A stretch of DNA of 64,000 nucleotides, taken from Oscillatoriales cyanobacterium (GTDB lineage Bacteria > Cyanobacteriota > Cyanobacteriia > Cyanobacteriales > Laspinemataceae). Position numbers and translations under genes: made by a program. Numbering within the stretch: the first letter of the stretch is position 1; each line of letters starts with the position of its first letter. Under the pieces are notes generated by a model that was given only the letters and a program-made list of their open reading frames with translations, had not been told where the DNA came from and did not search any database. The stretch covers positions 1 through 64,000 of the forward strand of contig JAABRM010000009.1 in assembly GCA_011390955.1 (NCBI GenBank), read 5' to 3'. This document shows positions 37,562 to 46,500 of the stretch, in pieces.

Positions 37562-39289
37562 ATGCTAGAACACGACGTGATCATCGTTGGCGGTGGTTTA
37601 GCTGGTTGCCGCGCTGCTGTAGAAATTAGCCGAATTGATCCTAAATTAAATGTGGCAGTGGTGGCGAAAACTCATCCTATTCGTTCTCACTCCGTCGCCG
37701 CCCAAGGAGGAATCGCTGCCACTTTAAAAAACGTCGATTCTACGGATAGCTGGGAAGCCCATGCTTTTGACACGGTAAAAGGTTCTGACTACCTGGCTGA
37801 CCAAGATGCCGTGGCCCGATTGACCCAAGAAGCGCCTAATGTGGTGATTGATTTAGAACACATGGGGGTGTTGTTCTCCCGTTTACCCGATGGTCGGATT
37901 GCCCAACGAGCTTTTGGCGGCCATAGTCACAACCGCGCTTGTTATGCGGCAGATAAAACCGGCCATGCGATTTTGCACGAATTGGTGAATAATTTACGCC
38001 GTTACGGGGTAGTTATTTACGATGAGTGGTATGTGATGCGGCTAATCCTGGAGGATGGATGCGCCAAAGGGGTGGTTATGTATCGCATTAAAGACGGTCA
38101 TAAGGAAGTGGTGCGGGCAAAAGCGGTGATGTTTGCCACGGGCGGTTATGGTCGGGTGTTTAATACTACGTCTAATGACTATGCTTCTACGGGGGATGGC
38201 TTGGCGTTGTCCGCTTTGGCAGGAGTCCCCCTGCAAGATATGGAGTTTGTCCAGTTCCATCCTACCGGCTTATATCCTGTGGGCGTGCTGATTTCCGAGG
38301 CAGTTCGCGGTGAAGGGGCTTATTTACGCAATAGCGAGGGCGATCGCTTCATGGCTAATTATGCTCCCAGCAAAATGGAGTTAGCCCCCCGTGATATTAC
38401 TTCTCGTGCCATTACTTTGGAAATTCGCGCCGGTCGGGGGATTCATCCTGACGGGACAGCCGGTGGGCCTTATGTCCATTTGGATTTGCGCCATCTGGGC
38501 CGAGAAAAAATTATGAGTCGGATTCCCTTCTGCTGGGAAGAGGCACACCGCTTGTTAGGTATCGATGCGGTAGAAGAACCGATGCCAGTGCGACCTACGG
38601 CCCACTATTCTATGGGGGGCATTCCGGTGAATATCGACGGTCAAGTCCGCAGCGGCCCCGATGGGTTGATCGAGGGCTTTTTTGCCGCTGGGGAATGCGC
38701 TTGTGTGTCCGTACATGGGGCTAATCGTTTGGGCAGTAATTCCCTATTAGAATGTGTGGTCTATGGCAAAATTACCGGGGCAGCGATCGCGCCTTATGTG
38801 CAAAACCGCAAGCTGCCCGAAGTAGATGAACAACGGTACTTGAAAGAAGCTGCCGCTTCGATTCAAAGCCTGCTGGACAAACCCGGAAAATATCGCATTG
38901 GGGAAGTGCGTCAACAATTGCAAGATGCGATGAGCGAACATTGTGGGGTATTTCGCACCGAAGAAGTGATGCAAGAAGGCTTTACCAAATTAGATCGATT
39001 CCAGGAACAATATCAAGAGGTTTATCTGGATGATAAAGGTAAGCTTTGGAATACGGAAATTGTCGAAGCTTTGGAATTGCGAAATCTGATTGCAGTGGCC
39101 AAGTTAATTTTAGGTTCAGCTATTACCCGCAAGGAAAGTCGGGGGGCACATTCTCGCGAAGATTATCCCCAGCGTAATGATGAGCAATTCCTCAAACATA
39201 CCTTATCTTATTATTCGCCAATGGGGATTGATATTGCTTATCGTCCCGTAGCGATGGGTATGTTTGAACCCCAGGAACGGAAGTATTAA
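37562..39289 (+). CDS. sdhA: Succinate dehydrogenase/fumarate reductase flavoprotein subunit
   Basis: A 575-residue FAD-dependent subunit that oxidises succinate to fumarate and feeds electrons to the plastoquinone pool at the thylakoid. The Rossmann motif IIVGGGLAGCRAAVE (7-21), the flavinylation histidine in RSHSVAAQGGI (H43), the GGHSHNRACYAADKTGHA region, HPTGLYPVGVLISEAVRGEG, and R in VRPTAHYSMGGI are all present. The ATG has AGAGGG 7 bases upstream. No iron-sulfur (sdhB) or membrane subunit gene is adjacent; in cyanobacteria these are often unlinked. Fumarate reductase is an alternative name. Confidence 0.93.
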   Translation: MLEHDVIIVGGGLAGCRAAVEISRIDPKLNVAVVAKTHPIRSHSVAAQGGIAATLKNVDSTDSWEAHAFDTVKGSDYLADQDAVARLTQEAPNVVIDLEHMGVLFSRLPDGRIAQRAFGGHSHNRACYAADKTGHAILHELVNNLRRYGVVIYDEWYVMRLILEDGCAKGVVMYRIKDGHKEVVRAKAVMFATGGYGRVFNTTSNDYASTGDGLALSALAGVPLQDMEFVQFHPTGLYPVGVLISEAVRGEGAYLRNSEGDRFMANYAPSKMELAPRDITSRAITLEIRAGRGIHPDGTAGGPYVHLDLRHLGREKIMSRIPFCWEEAHRLLGIDAVEEPMPVRPTAHYSMGGIPVNIDGQVRSGPDGLIEGFFAAGECACVSVHGANRLGSNSLLECVVYGKITGAAIAPYVQNRKLPEVDEQRYLKEAAASIQSLLDKPGKYRIGEVRQQLQDAMSEHCGVFRTEEVMQEGFTKLDRFQEQYQEVYLDDKGKLWNTEIVEALELRNLIAVAKLILGSAITRKESRGAHSREDYPQRNDEQFLKHTLSYYSPMGIDIAYRPVAMGMFEPQERKY

Positions 39290-39335
39290 GGGACAAGAAA
39301 CCGGGTTTTTTTTGTAAATCTTTGCTGAAAACCTA

Positions 39336-39491
39336 GTAGGGGCGATTCGCGAATCGCCCCTACTAAGTAGGTGGGCAGAAATAAATGCACCACAGACCCA
39401 ATGAGAAAAAAACTGTCATTCCCGCGAAGGCGGGAATCCACAGCCTATCGGCGGGGAACGAAAAGTGCAATTAATTATGTTCACCTACTTA
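39336..39491. mobile_element. 28-bp palindrome followed by a 128-bp MITE-like element
   Basis: A perfect 28-bp palindrome (39336-39363, arms GTAGGGGCGATTCG) abuts an element with inverted ends TAAGTAGGTG (39364-39373) and CACCTACTTA (39482-39491). An internal hairpin TTCCCGCGAAGGCGGGAA is at about 39418-39435. The first 43 bases of the element also occur inverted at 29566-29606. It has no coding capacity and lies downstream of sdhA. Confidence 0.65.
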
Positions 39492-39547
39492 TAAACCCGG
39501 TTTATTTGACGCCAATTGTCAAATAAACTGCTAAAAACCCAATTTAT

Positions 39548-39904
39548 TCATTTTGCTTCATAAAAATCATCTAAAATACTTTGAATTTGCTCCTTAGTAA
39601 TATCTTCTTGTTCCGATTTACTATAAATCGTCAATAACAAAATGCTGGTTTCTGATTCCAGTAAATAAATAATGCGATAGCCGCCACTTTTTCCTTTTTG
39701 GATATTACTATTTTTAGCTCTAATCTTGTAAACATAAAGATTATCGCCAAAACCAGAAAGGCGATCGCCTAATAATATTTTTTGCTGGAGTTGTTCAATA
39801 ATCGGATCAACATCCTGTCTAATACTCCGACATTTTTTTGATAGCCGATATAATTTTCTTTCAAATTCATCAGCAAATATCACAGAAAATGGTACATTAC
39901 TCAT
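39548..39904 (-). CDS. RelE/ParE-type toxin
   Basis: A protein of about 118 residues with a RelE-superfamily pattern: VIFADEFERKLYRLSKK (about 6-22), YVYKIRAKNS and GGYRIIYLLESETSILLLTIYSKSE near the C-terminus. Such toxins cleave mRNA at the ribosome. I chose ATG at 39904, which overlaps the antitoxin stop by 8 bases; the longer frame to 39958 lies inside the antitoxin gene. It is the second gene of a TA pair. No truncation is visible. Confidence 0.8.
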   Translation of the reverse strand: MSNVPFSVIFADEFERKLYRLSKKCRSIRQDVDPIIEQLQQKILLGDRLSGFGDNLYVYKIRAKNSNIQKGKSGGYRIIYLLESETSILLLTIYSKSEQEDITKEQIQSILDDFYEAK

Positions 39905-40142
39905 GCTCGATTCTATCCCATAGTTCAGAAATTGGTCTAGTTTTCCCTGCTTTAACATCTTGCAAAGCTCGGATTAAACTGCCTTGAATTTCCTCGACGG
40001 GAGTATCATCAGGATCCAATACATCTTCATCAGCGATCAACAGGATAACTTTGACTCGACTGTCGGATTTAATCTCTAAAGGTTCATCTAACAATAGTTG
40101 ACCCTGGCGATCGACTTTTCCCATAACCTCAACTGCTTTCAT
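39897..40142 (-). CDS. Antitoxin of a RelE-type pair
   Basis: An 81-residue protein beginning MKAVEVMGKVDRQGQLLLDEPLE, with an acidic DPDDTPVEEI segment and a C-terminal ELWDRIE. This is the pattern of the small antitoxins (RelN-like) paired with RelE-type toxins in cyanobacteria. It would bind the toxin and probably its own promoter through an AbrB-like N-terminus (inference). It overlaps the toxin start by 8 bases. Confidence 0.78.
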   Translation of the reverse strand: MKAVEVMGKVDRQGQLLLDEPLEIKSDSRVKVILLIADEDVLDPDDTPVEEIQGSLIRALQDVKAGKTRPISELWDRIEHE

Positions 40143-40420
40143 TGCTTTACCTCAAATGTGTAATATTTAGGGGGTGGTTAGTCACCGTGAGTTTATTTTA
40201 GCAAATTTACCATCCAAAAACATGGTTTTTTATTAAAAATTTGTTAATCAGAAAAGATAATTCGCTATCGATCGGCAGTTTTTTGCGGCGGTTTATAAAT
40301 TAATCTTTGATTATTTTGTTGGGTAAAAGCATCACTGGTATATATTTATACTGCCGCTTGTTAACGGGGCAAGAAACCGGGTTTCTATGACATTTGTTTG
40401 TTGGTGGCAAAGATGGTCTA
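40143..40420. other. Intergenic stretch with a first AGAAACC palindrome
   Basis: AT-rich up to about 40365, where a GGGACAAGAAACCGGGTTTCT-like unit opens the repeat array that continues to 40540. The promoter of the RelE-type pair should be just right of 40142. No gene is supported. Confidence 0.45.
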
Positions 40421-40540
40421 AAGAAACCCGGTTTCTGGGGTTGGTGGCAAAGGTTATCTGAAGAAACCCGGTTTCTGGGGTTGGTGGCAAAGGTTATCTG
40501 AAGAAACCCGGTTTCTGGGGTTGGTGGCAAAGGTTATCTA
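40421..40540. repeat. 40-bp tandem repeat, 3 copies
   Basis: Three perfect copies (one base differs at the last position) of a unit that starts AAGAAACCCGGTTTCTGGGG and continues TTGGTGGCAAAGGTTATCTG. Each holds the AGAAACCCGGTTTCT palindrome. The right end abuts the truncated vapC. A frame reading through it is spurious. Confidence 0.92.
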
Positions 40541-40541
40541 A

Positions 40542-40652
40542 TGTTCCGGTTTCGGCACAGGCAGCCAATTGAGGAGCAGATCAGTCAAACCAATGGGGAT
40601 CTTCCGTAAGTACATCCAGAATCACATTGCTATCCACTAACACATTTGTCAT
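40542..40652 (-). pseudogene. Truncated vapC-type PIN toxin with nonsense codon
   Basis: The minus strand from ATG at 40652 reads MTNVLVDSNVILDVLTEDP and then HWFD, a typical PIN-domain start with the first catalytic aspartate. Codon 24 is TGA (40581-40583), where related proteins commonly have tryptophan. In-frame similarity (SAPQLAACAETG) continues to about 40545 and then breaks off at the AGAAACC repeat array. The rest of the PIN domain, with its other acidic residues, is missing. The ATG overlaps the antitoxin stop as ATGA. Confidence 0.8.
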
Positions 40653-40864
40653 TCTTCACCTCTGGTTAAGTCGAGAATTTCATTAGTGGTCATGTCTGTA
40701 GTTGCTTTGCCTCGCATGGCAGCAATGAGGGTAACTCCTTTGGATTGAGTTTGTTCTCCTTGATATCGCCAGGTTAAGAAGTCTAAGAAAACTTTTACTT
40801 CTGCTAGAGCAGGTTGGGGTAATTTTCTAATGATTTCTAATATTTCTGTTTCAGTGTTTAACAT
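40649..40864 (-). CDS. Antitoxin, orphaned by vapC loss
   Basis: A 71-residue protein (MLNTETEILEIIRKLPQPAL, EVKVFLDFLTWR, KATTDMTTNEILDLTRGEE) of the DUF2281-like/VapB-type antitoxins that precede PIN toxins in cyanobacteria. Its own frame is intact, whereas the toxin gene that overlaps it by 4 bases is truncated. It may therefore persist as a solitary antitoxin or regulator. Confidence 0.75.
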   Translation of the reverse strand: MLNTETEILEIIRKLPQPALAEVKVFLDFLTWRYQGEQTQSKGVTLIAAMRGKATTDMTTNEILDLTRGEE

Positions 40865-40954
40865 AATTTATGGGACAATTATGAGAGAATAATTGATCGA
40901 CTGATGACCAAAATACAAGCTAATCATAACACAGAAACTTTCACAAACCCGGTG

Positions 40955-41360
40955 TCAGAAACCGGGTTTGTAAACCCCAGGGACAAGAAACCGGGTTTCT
41001 ATAAAAGTTGTTGGTTGGTGGCAAAGGTTAACGTTAATTACCCGGTTTCTATTCGCCCCAGGGACAAGAAACCGGGTTTCTTAAGACAACCTCTGCCACC
41101 GCACCGGACTCTACATAGAAACCCGGTTTCTAATCGCTTCAGGTTTCTCACCGCCCCAGGGACAAGAAACCGGGTTTCTTAAGACAACCTCTGCCACCGC
41201 ACCGGACTCTACATAGAAACCCGGTTTCTAATCGCTTCAGGTTTCTAGACCTAGGTTTTGGGGTTAATTTTCGGCAAACAAGAAACCGGGTTTCTATAAA
41301 AGTTGTTGGTTGGTGGCAAAGGTTATCTGAAGAAACCCGGTTTCTGGGGTTGGTGGCAAA
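40955..41360. repeat. Array of AGAAACCSGGTTTCT palindromes with a 98-bp tandem duplication
   Basis: About ten copies of the 15-bp palindrome in 400 bases. A 95-bp block is repeated at a 98-bp period (41054-41148 and 41152-41246, essentially identical). Parts of the 40-bp unit from 40421 recur at 41320-41360. No gene is supported; a frame on the plus strand is an artefact. The array lies between the orphan antitoxin and the CHAT operon's 3' end. Confidence 0.9.
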
Positions 41361-41367
41361 GATTTAC

Positions 41368-42888
41368 TCAAGAATCCTGGTTTCTTTTCCTTTCAATCTT
41401 TTTCTTGGTCAGCCACCACGCCCCAACAGAACATAAAGAACTGATCGCTAAAGCAATAATAAATGGATGAGGGGGAAGTAAGAGGCGATCGCGACTAGGA
41501 AAACCCCAAGGTTGAGTAATTAAACCGGAACTGGAAGCCATAATTGCTCCTGCGGCAATTCCCACACTAACGGCTTCAATTTGGTCTCGTAACTTTTGAT
41601 TTTCTTCTTCGTCTTGTTCTCGATCGGCTTCCAGTTGTTTTTGAAACTGTTGGTCTTGTTGATGTAACTGTTCTAAAAAATTATGTTCTTGTTGGCGTAG
41701 TTGTTCTTGCAGTCGTTCTTCTTGTTCTTTCTCTTGTTGTTGCCAAGTGCGATCGCATTGGGCTTGGTCAATTTCCACAATGGCGCGAATAGAGGAAACT
41801 GCCTGGGAAATTAACCCCGTTCCCTGTTCAAAATAACTTAAATCCGCTTCAATTTGACCTCGGAATTGGGGCGCGGTTTGTTCCCCGAAGTGTCGCCAAA
41901 ATGATAGTTCTTCCTTATCGGTTCCTAGTATAGCACAAATTTGCTCAATTTTGTCATTATAATTGTTAAGATTTATGTTAATTGTGTTCAATAAATCTTT
42001 CATTTTCCGCAAAAGGCGATCGTAAATCAGAGAATCAGCGGAGAGTTGTTTTAACTGGGTTTTTAATATTTGGAGATAGGTGTTATCTTGGGGGTCAGGT
42101 TGGGCGGCATCAATTTGGATTTGAATTGCGTCTAAACTCGGGTCTAGGCTGAGATAATATTGTTTGAGTTGTTGGTAAATTTCCCGGCTATCTTGAAAGG
42201 CTTTGGTGATTTTATGGCGATAGAAAAATAGGTCAAAAGTTGGCTGAAAGCATTTACTTAGATTTCTATCTGCTATTTTATCTCGGAATAGCCAGATGAG
42301 AGTATGAGGGGATTTATCGGGTTCGCGGGGGTTGCCATATTCAAAAATCGGGCTACAAAATAATTCTCCCAAGCGAGAGGGTGAATTATTTTGACTGAAT
42401 AAAGCTTGATAGCATTGATTGGCAATTTCGGTTAATTTAGCGCCTTTTAAGTCTTGATTTTCTGGGGTTAAATTGAGGGTTAATAGCAGAGTTTGTCCGA
42501 GAAAATATTGGCTTGGGGGAAAGGGTAAAATCTGCTGGGGGTTAAAGTATTGCAGAACCGGAATTTCTACAGTGTTCGCGGGGTTGCTATCATCATAGCC
42601 AATGTTGAAAAATACCCCATAACTGTCTTCGGGAATTTGGACAGGTTGGATAAAACCTTCCATCTTGGGAATATCTGGAAATTTATGGGGGGTGAAGGGA
42701 ATCTCCGTTTGGGGTGGGGGGAGGAGGATGCGATTTTCGGTGATGTGAAGCACGGGTATCAGTCGGGTTGGGGTGAGGTGAGACAGGAGGCGATCGCAAT
42801 TTTTCCACAGGGGGTGAATGTCTCCCTGGGTGTCATCTTCCCGGAGATGATAAGCACATAAATAAAGATTGGGGGCGAAAATGCTCAT
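41368..42888 (-). CDS. Coiled-coil protein with C-terminal membrane hairpin, CHAT operon
   Basis: I know no named family for this 506-residue protein. Residues 1-230 look globular (APNLYLCAYHLRE at the start, YGVFFNIGYDD near 90, TLIWLFRDKIADR near 195). Residues 240-350 are helical, and 375-430 form a glutamine/glutamate-rich coiled coil. Two hydrophobic segments follow (about 437-457 and 473-493) with a short loop between and a strongly basic tail. This suggests a membrane-anchored protein whose bulk is cytoplasmic. Its ATG overlaps the preceding small gene's stop (ATGA). It is the last gene of an operon headed by the TPR-CHAT protein. A regulated membrane effector or a membrane tether are both possible. 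Confidence 0.8.
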   Translation of the reverse strand: MSIFAPNLYLCAYHLREDDTQGDIHPLWKNCDRLLSHLTPTRLIPVLHITENRILLPPPQTEIPFTPHKFPDIPKMEGFIQPVQIPEDSYGVFFNIGYDDSNPANTVEIPVLQYFNPQQILPFPPSQYFLGQTLLLTLNLTPENQDLKGAKLTEIANQCYQALFSQNNSPSRLGELFCSPIFEYGNPREPDKSPHTLIWLFRDKIADRNLSKCFQPTFDLFFYRHKITKAFQDSREIYQQLKQYYLSLDPSLDAIQIQIDAAQPDPQDNTYLQILKTQLKQLSADSLIYDRLLRKMKDLLNTININLNNYNDKIEQICAILGTDKEELSFWRHFGEQTAPQFRGQIEADLSYFEQGTGLISQAVSSIRAIVEIDQAQCDRTWQQQEKEQEERLQEQLRQQEHNFLEQLHQQDQQFQKQLEADREQDEEENQKLRDQIEAVSVGIAAGAIMASSSGLITQPWGFPSRDRLLLPPHPFIIALAISSLCSVGAWWLTKKKIERKRNQDS

Positions 42889-43118
42889 AATAACTGATTA
42901 TAATTTATGGGAGTAGCTTGTCCGGCAGCGCGTTGTTGTTTGGCTTGACGGGCAGCGGCAACTAAGGCGGATTTTGTCCGATTAAACGCCGTATCCCACC
43001 GTTGTTCATCTTGCAAATCGGCGATATATTCCCGTAAATGTGAAATCACTTGGATTTGAACCGTATCGGGTAAGGATTCAACCAGATTCACTAAGTCTTG
43101 AATTGCTGGGGATGACAT
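42885..43118 (-). CDS. Small antitoxin-like protein, CHAT operon
   Basis: A 77-residue protein (AIQDLVNLVESLPDTVQIQV, HLREYIADLQDEQRWDTAF, then a basic alanine-rich helix) that resembles the small proteins often annotated as cyanobacterial TA antitoxins. Here no toxin follows; instead it overlaps the membrane protein gene by 4 bases. It could inhibit that protein, as an antitoxin does (inference). Confidence 0.7.
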   Translation of the reverse strand: MSSPAIQDLVNLVESLPDTVQIQVISHLREYIADLQDEQRWDTAFNRTKSALVAAARQAKQQRAAGQATPINYNQLL

Positions 43119-43163
43119 TTGTAAAACTCCTGAGTTAATGATTTGAAGTTGCCATAAAAACCA

Positions 43164-43508
43164 TCAATATTTCTCCTCTTTTTTGCCCATTTTCGGGGCG
43201 CGGGTTAGCAGAATTTCCGTAATTTTCGGATAGATATTTTTATAAGCCGTGTCCCCGGTATTGGGGGAATCATTATCGGCACCACTTAGCTTGCGGGTAC
43301 TCGCTGCATCCACTGCATCGGTTATCGCCTCATAATTGGAAAACCAACTTTCCAAACACTCAGCTATTTGTTCATCCGATGCAGTTTTTAGCTTAATTAA
43401 TTGGTTTTGCAAGTCTCCTAAACTGTCCGATACTTCTGGATTCTTAAACAGTTCTGGATTATTTTCCCAAACCGATAGAAAAGCGCTGATAAGTTCTTCT
43501 GGGTTCAT
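43164..43508 (-). CDS. Small protein of unknown function, CHAT operon
   Basis: A 114-residue, mostly helical acidic protein with a basic tail (KMGKKEEKY). I recognise no domain. It follows the TPR-CHAT gene by 55 bases and precedes the antitoxin-like gene by 45, all on one strand, which points to one transcript. A weak AGGA box is upstream of the ATG. Confidence 0.65.
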   Translation of the reverse strand: MNPEELISAFLSVWENNPELFKNPEVSDSLGDLQNQLIKLKTASDEQIAECLESWFSNYEAITDAVDAASTRKLSGADNDSPNTGDTAYKNIYPKITEILLTRAPKMGKKEEKY

Positions 43509-43563
43509 AATTATCCTAACCGGGCTTAACGACTAAAAGACGGAGGCGGTTACTCTACTTATT

Positions 43564-46500
43564 TTACGCTCCAATGGCACAAAATGCCGCCCAGTAGTAG
43601 GGAGACTCAAACCGTTTAGCATCCAGTTTATTTTTCCAAGCGCCAAAGGTGAGTCTTTTTTTCATTTCCTTCCGTCGTTCTGGGCTAATCACGGCACAGC
43701 TATCAGTCCAGTCTAACAAATCTTGCACCGTCGCTTCCCGCAACCATTTCTGAGTCTGCTGCAACGCCAAAACCACGGACAGTTCCGACTGCTGCTGGAG
43801 AGTTTGATAAAACTGAATCATTAAAATCGCCGTCGAGATATCCGCCACCGCCCAGAGGGTACTGACCACATTGGGAGAACCCGCCAAAATGAAGCCACTG
43901 GGTAAACCGATATATTCATCACTGGTGGAGGTGATGTCGGTGATACCCGTTTCGCAGGCGGACAGGGTGACGAGACGGCAGTTGGTCAGGTCAAGGCGTA
44001 AGATATCCTCTAAGGTCAGACATTTTTGCAAGTCCAGCAGTTTGTTGTCTTTCAGGGGCAGATAGCGGCTGGGGTCATCCGTTGGGGGAGGGGGCGTAAA
44101 TTCGCTTTTAGCCAGGATGAGGGCGGATTTGAGGGCATCTTGAAAGTTGAAGTAGCCGTGACAGGAGAAGTGGGTACAGTGGGCATTTTTCAGGGTTTCG
44201 GCATCGATAGCGGCTTTTTCGGCTTGGTCATGTTTGAGGACTTGGTGGGGGTTAAACAGGGATTGGATGGCTTCCACTTCCATATCGGTAAATTGGAGGT
44301 CTTGGGTGGGGTTTTGGATAGCGAAGAGTTGGTTAAAGTGCGGGCGTTGCCGATTTTGGGCTTGTTTGAGGACTTGGCAGTTGGGGGCGTAGGCGACTCC
44401 CTTGGGGAAGAGGTCTTGGAGGAGTTTGCCCTTACCGTCTTCTGTGGCAATAGGTAAGGCATGGAAGGGGAACAGGTGCAGGAAGCGGTGAGGGATGAGG
44501 ATGAGTTTTTGGCAGTTGGGGAATTGTTGCCGCAGATTTTGCAGGATTTCATCCAGATGCAGGATTTGGGCGAGTTGTTCTAGGCGTTGGGGGAGGTATT
44601 TTCGCCATTGGCTGTTGTTATCGATATAGTCGTCGATATAGGCACCTGTCCAGTCGATGAGGTTTTGTCGGTCTTCCTGAGAGGATTGCCAGAGGTTGAG
44701 GGTTTGCTTCGTGAGGGTGAATATGAGACATTTGTCATTCAGCACATACCATTCTAGGATGACGGTTTCATCATCCAGTAGAGATTGAATATCTGCGAAT
44801 TTCAACGGTTTATAGGGATATTTGGCTTGGAATTCTTCCCGCAGTTGACTAATGTGGGTATAGTCGGGGTTGGGGTCTTGTTGCAGGCGGCGGTCTTCCT
44901 CAGAAATCGCTTGACGCAGTTCTTGCAAACGTTGGCGGACTTCGGCGGGAATGTCTCCCTCTGGGTATGCGTCTCGGGTGGCGATTAGTTCTGTTAGATT
45001 GCGGGCTTTACTGCGATCGGCGTATTCAATCGTGTCGGTATATCTGCCCAATTCTAGGCACACTTCCACCATGCTGCGATAAAGTCTACCCCATTTTTCG
45101 TTCAATTTTCGCTGGGCTTGGTCGCCTGAAGTAACTTCTCCTCGGAGATATTCAAAGGTATCAAGTGCATCGGCAAACGTGACATAGGCGTTGTCGAGAG
45201 CATTTTTTTTCTGGGTAGCGTTGCTGGTGTAATGTTGAGATTGGGCTTGGTAGACAAGTCCTAAGTTATTAAGGGTTGCAGTGTATTTTTGAGGAAAAGA
45301 AACACGAGTACGGACTTCGAGGGCTTTTTTATAGAGGCGAATCGCCTGCCCCAGATTCTGTTCTCGCTCTCCCCAGATGCGGTCACTGTAGGCCATAGCC
45401 AAGTGATTTTGTGTTGATGCCCATTCTTGGGGAAACGCAGTACGAGTATAAATATCTAAAGTTCCTTTACAAGCAGCTATAGCTTCTTCAAGGTTATTCG
45501 CTCTGTCTCCTTCAACACGGTCAATGTACGCATATCCCAAGTTGTTTTGAATCATTGCCCATTTTTCCGGAAAAGCGGTGCGAGTATAGACTTGTAAAGC
45601 GGCTTTGTAATAAGCAATAGACTGCTCTATATTGTCCGATCGCTCGCCTTGGATACGGTTTTTGTAGGCATTACCCAAATTATTTTGAGTATTCGCCCAT
45701 TGTTCAGGAAAAGCTTTACGAGTACGCACTTCTAAAGCCGCTTTATGACAAGCAATAGCTTGTTCTTGGTTATCTGCACTTTGTCCTTGGATACGGTCAA
45801 GGTAAGCATTCCCTAAGTTGGTTTGAATCCTTGCCCAATCTTCAGGAAAAGCTTTACGGGTATAAACTTCTAAAGCAGATTTATACGCTACAATTGACTT
45901 CTCTACGTTATTTGCCTGATCTCCTCTCCGATCTGTGTACGCATTTGCTAAATTGATTTGAGTCCCTGCCCATTCTTGAGGAAAGCTTTCTAGGGTAAAA
46001 ACTTCTAAAGCTGCTTCATAGCAGGCGATAGAGCGTTCCACATTGTCTACCCAATATCCTTGAATGCGCTCTCTATAGGAAATTCCTAAACTTCCTTGAG
46101 TTACTGCCCATTCTAGAGGAAATGCCTCACGAGTATAAACTTCTAATGTTGCTTCGTAACAGATGATGGAAAGTTCCAGATTTTGCGATCGCTCCCCCCG
46201 AATACGTTGTTGATAAGCAGTGCCTAAATTTCTTTGAGTTGTCGCCCATTGTTCAGGAAAAGCTTCACGGGTATAAACTCTTAATGCGTTTTCATAAGCG
46301 GCGATGGAAAATTCCAGGTTTTGTGATCGCTTCCCCCAAATACGTTGTTGATAAGCAGTGCCTAAATTTCTTTGAGTTGTTGCCCATTGTCCAGGAAATT
46401 CTTCATGAGTATAAACTTCTAAAGCGGCTTCACAAGCAGCAATAGACAGTTCTATATTTTCTGCTTTTTCTCCCCGAATGCGTTGTGTGTAAACATTACC

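Noticed and set aside
37281-37568. 95-codon frame before sdhA
   Set aside because: It starts in a terminator and reads through palindromic repeats; the sdhA start has its own AGAGGG box.
40300-41182. Frames encoding ETGF/KPGF/RNRVS repeats
   Set aside because: They are translations of the AGAAACCSGGTTTCT palindrome arrays.
40421-41250. CRISPR array
   Set aside because: Units are tandem without variable spacers, and the repeat is a dispersed palindrome; no cas gene is present.
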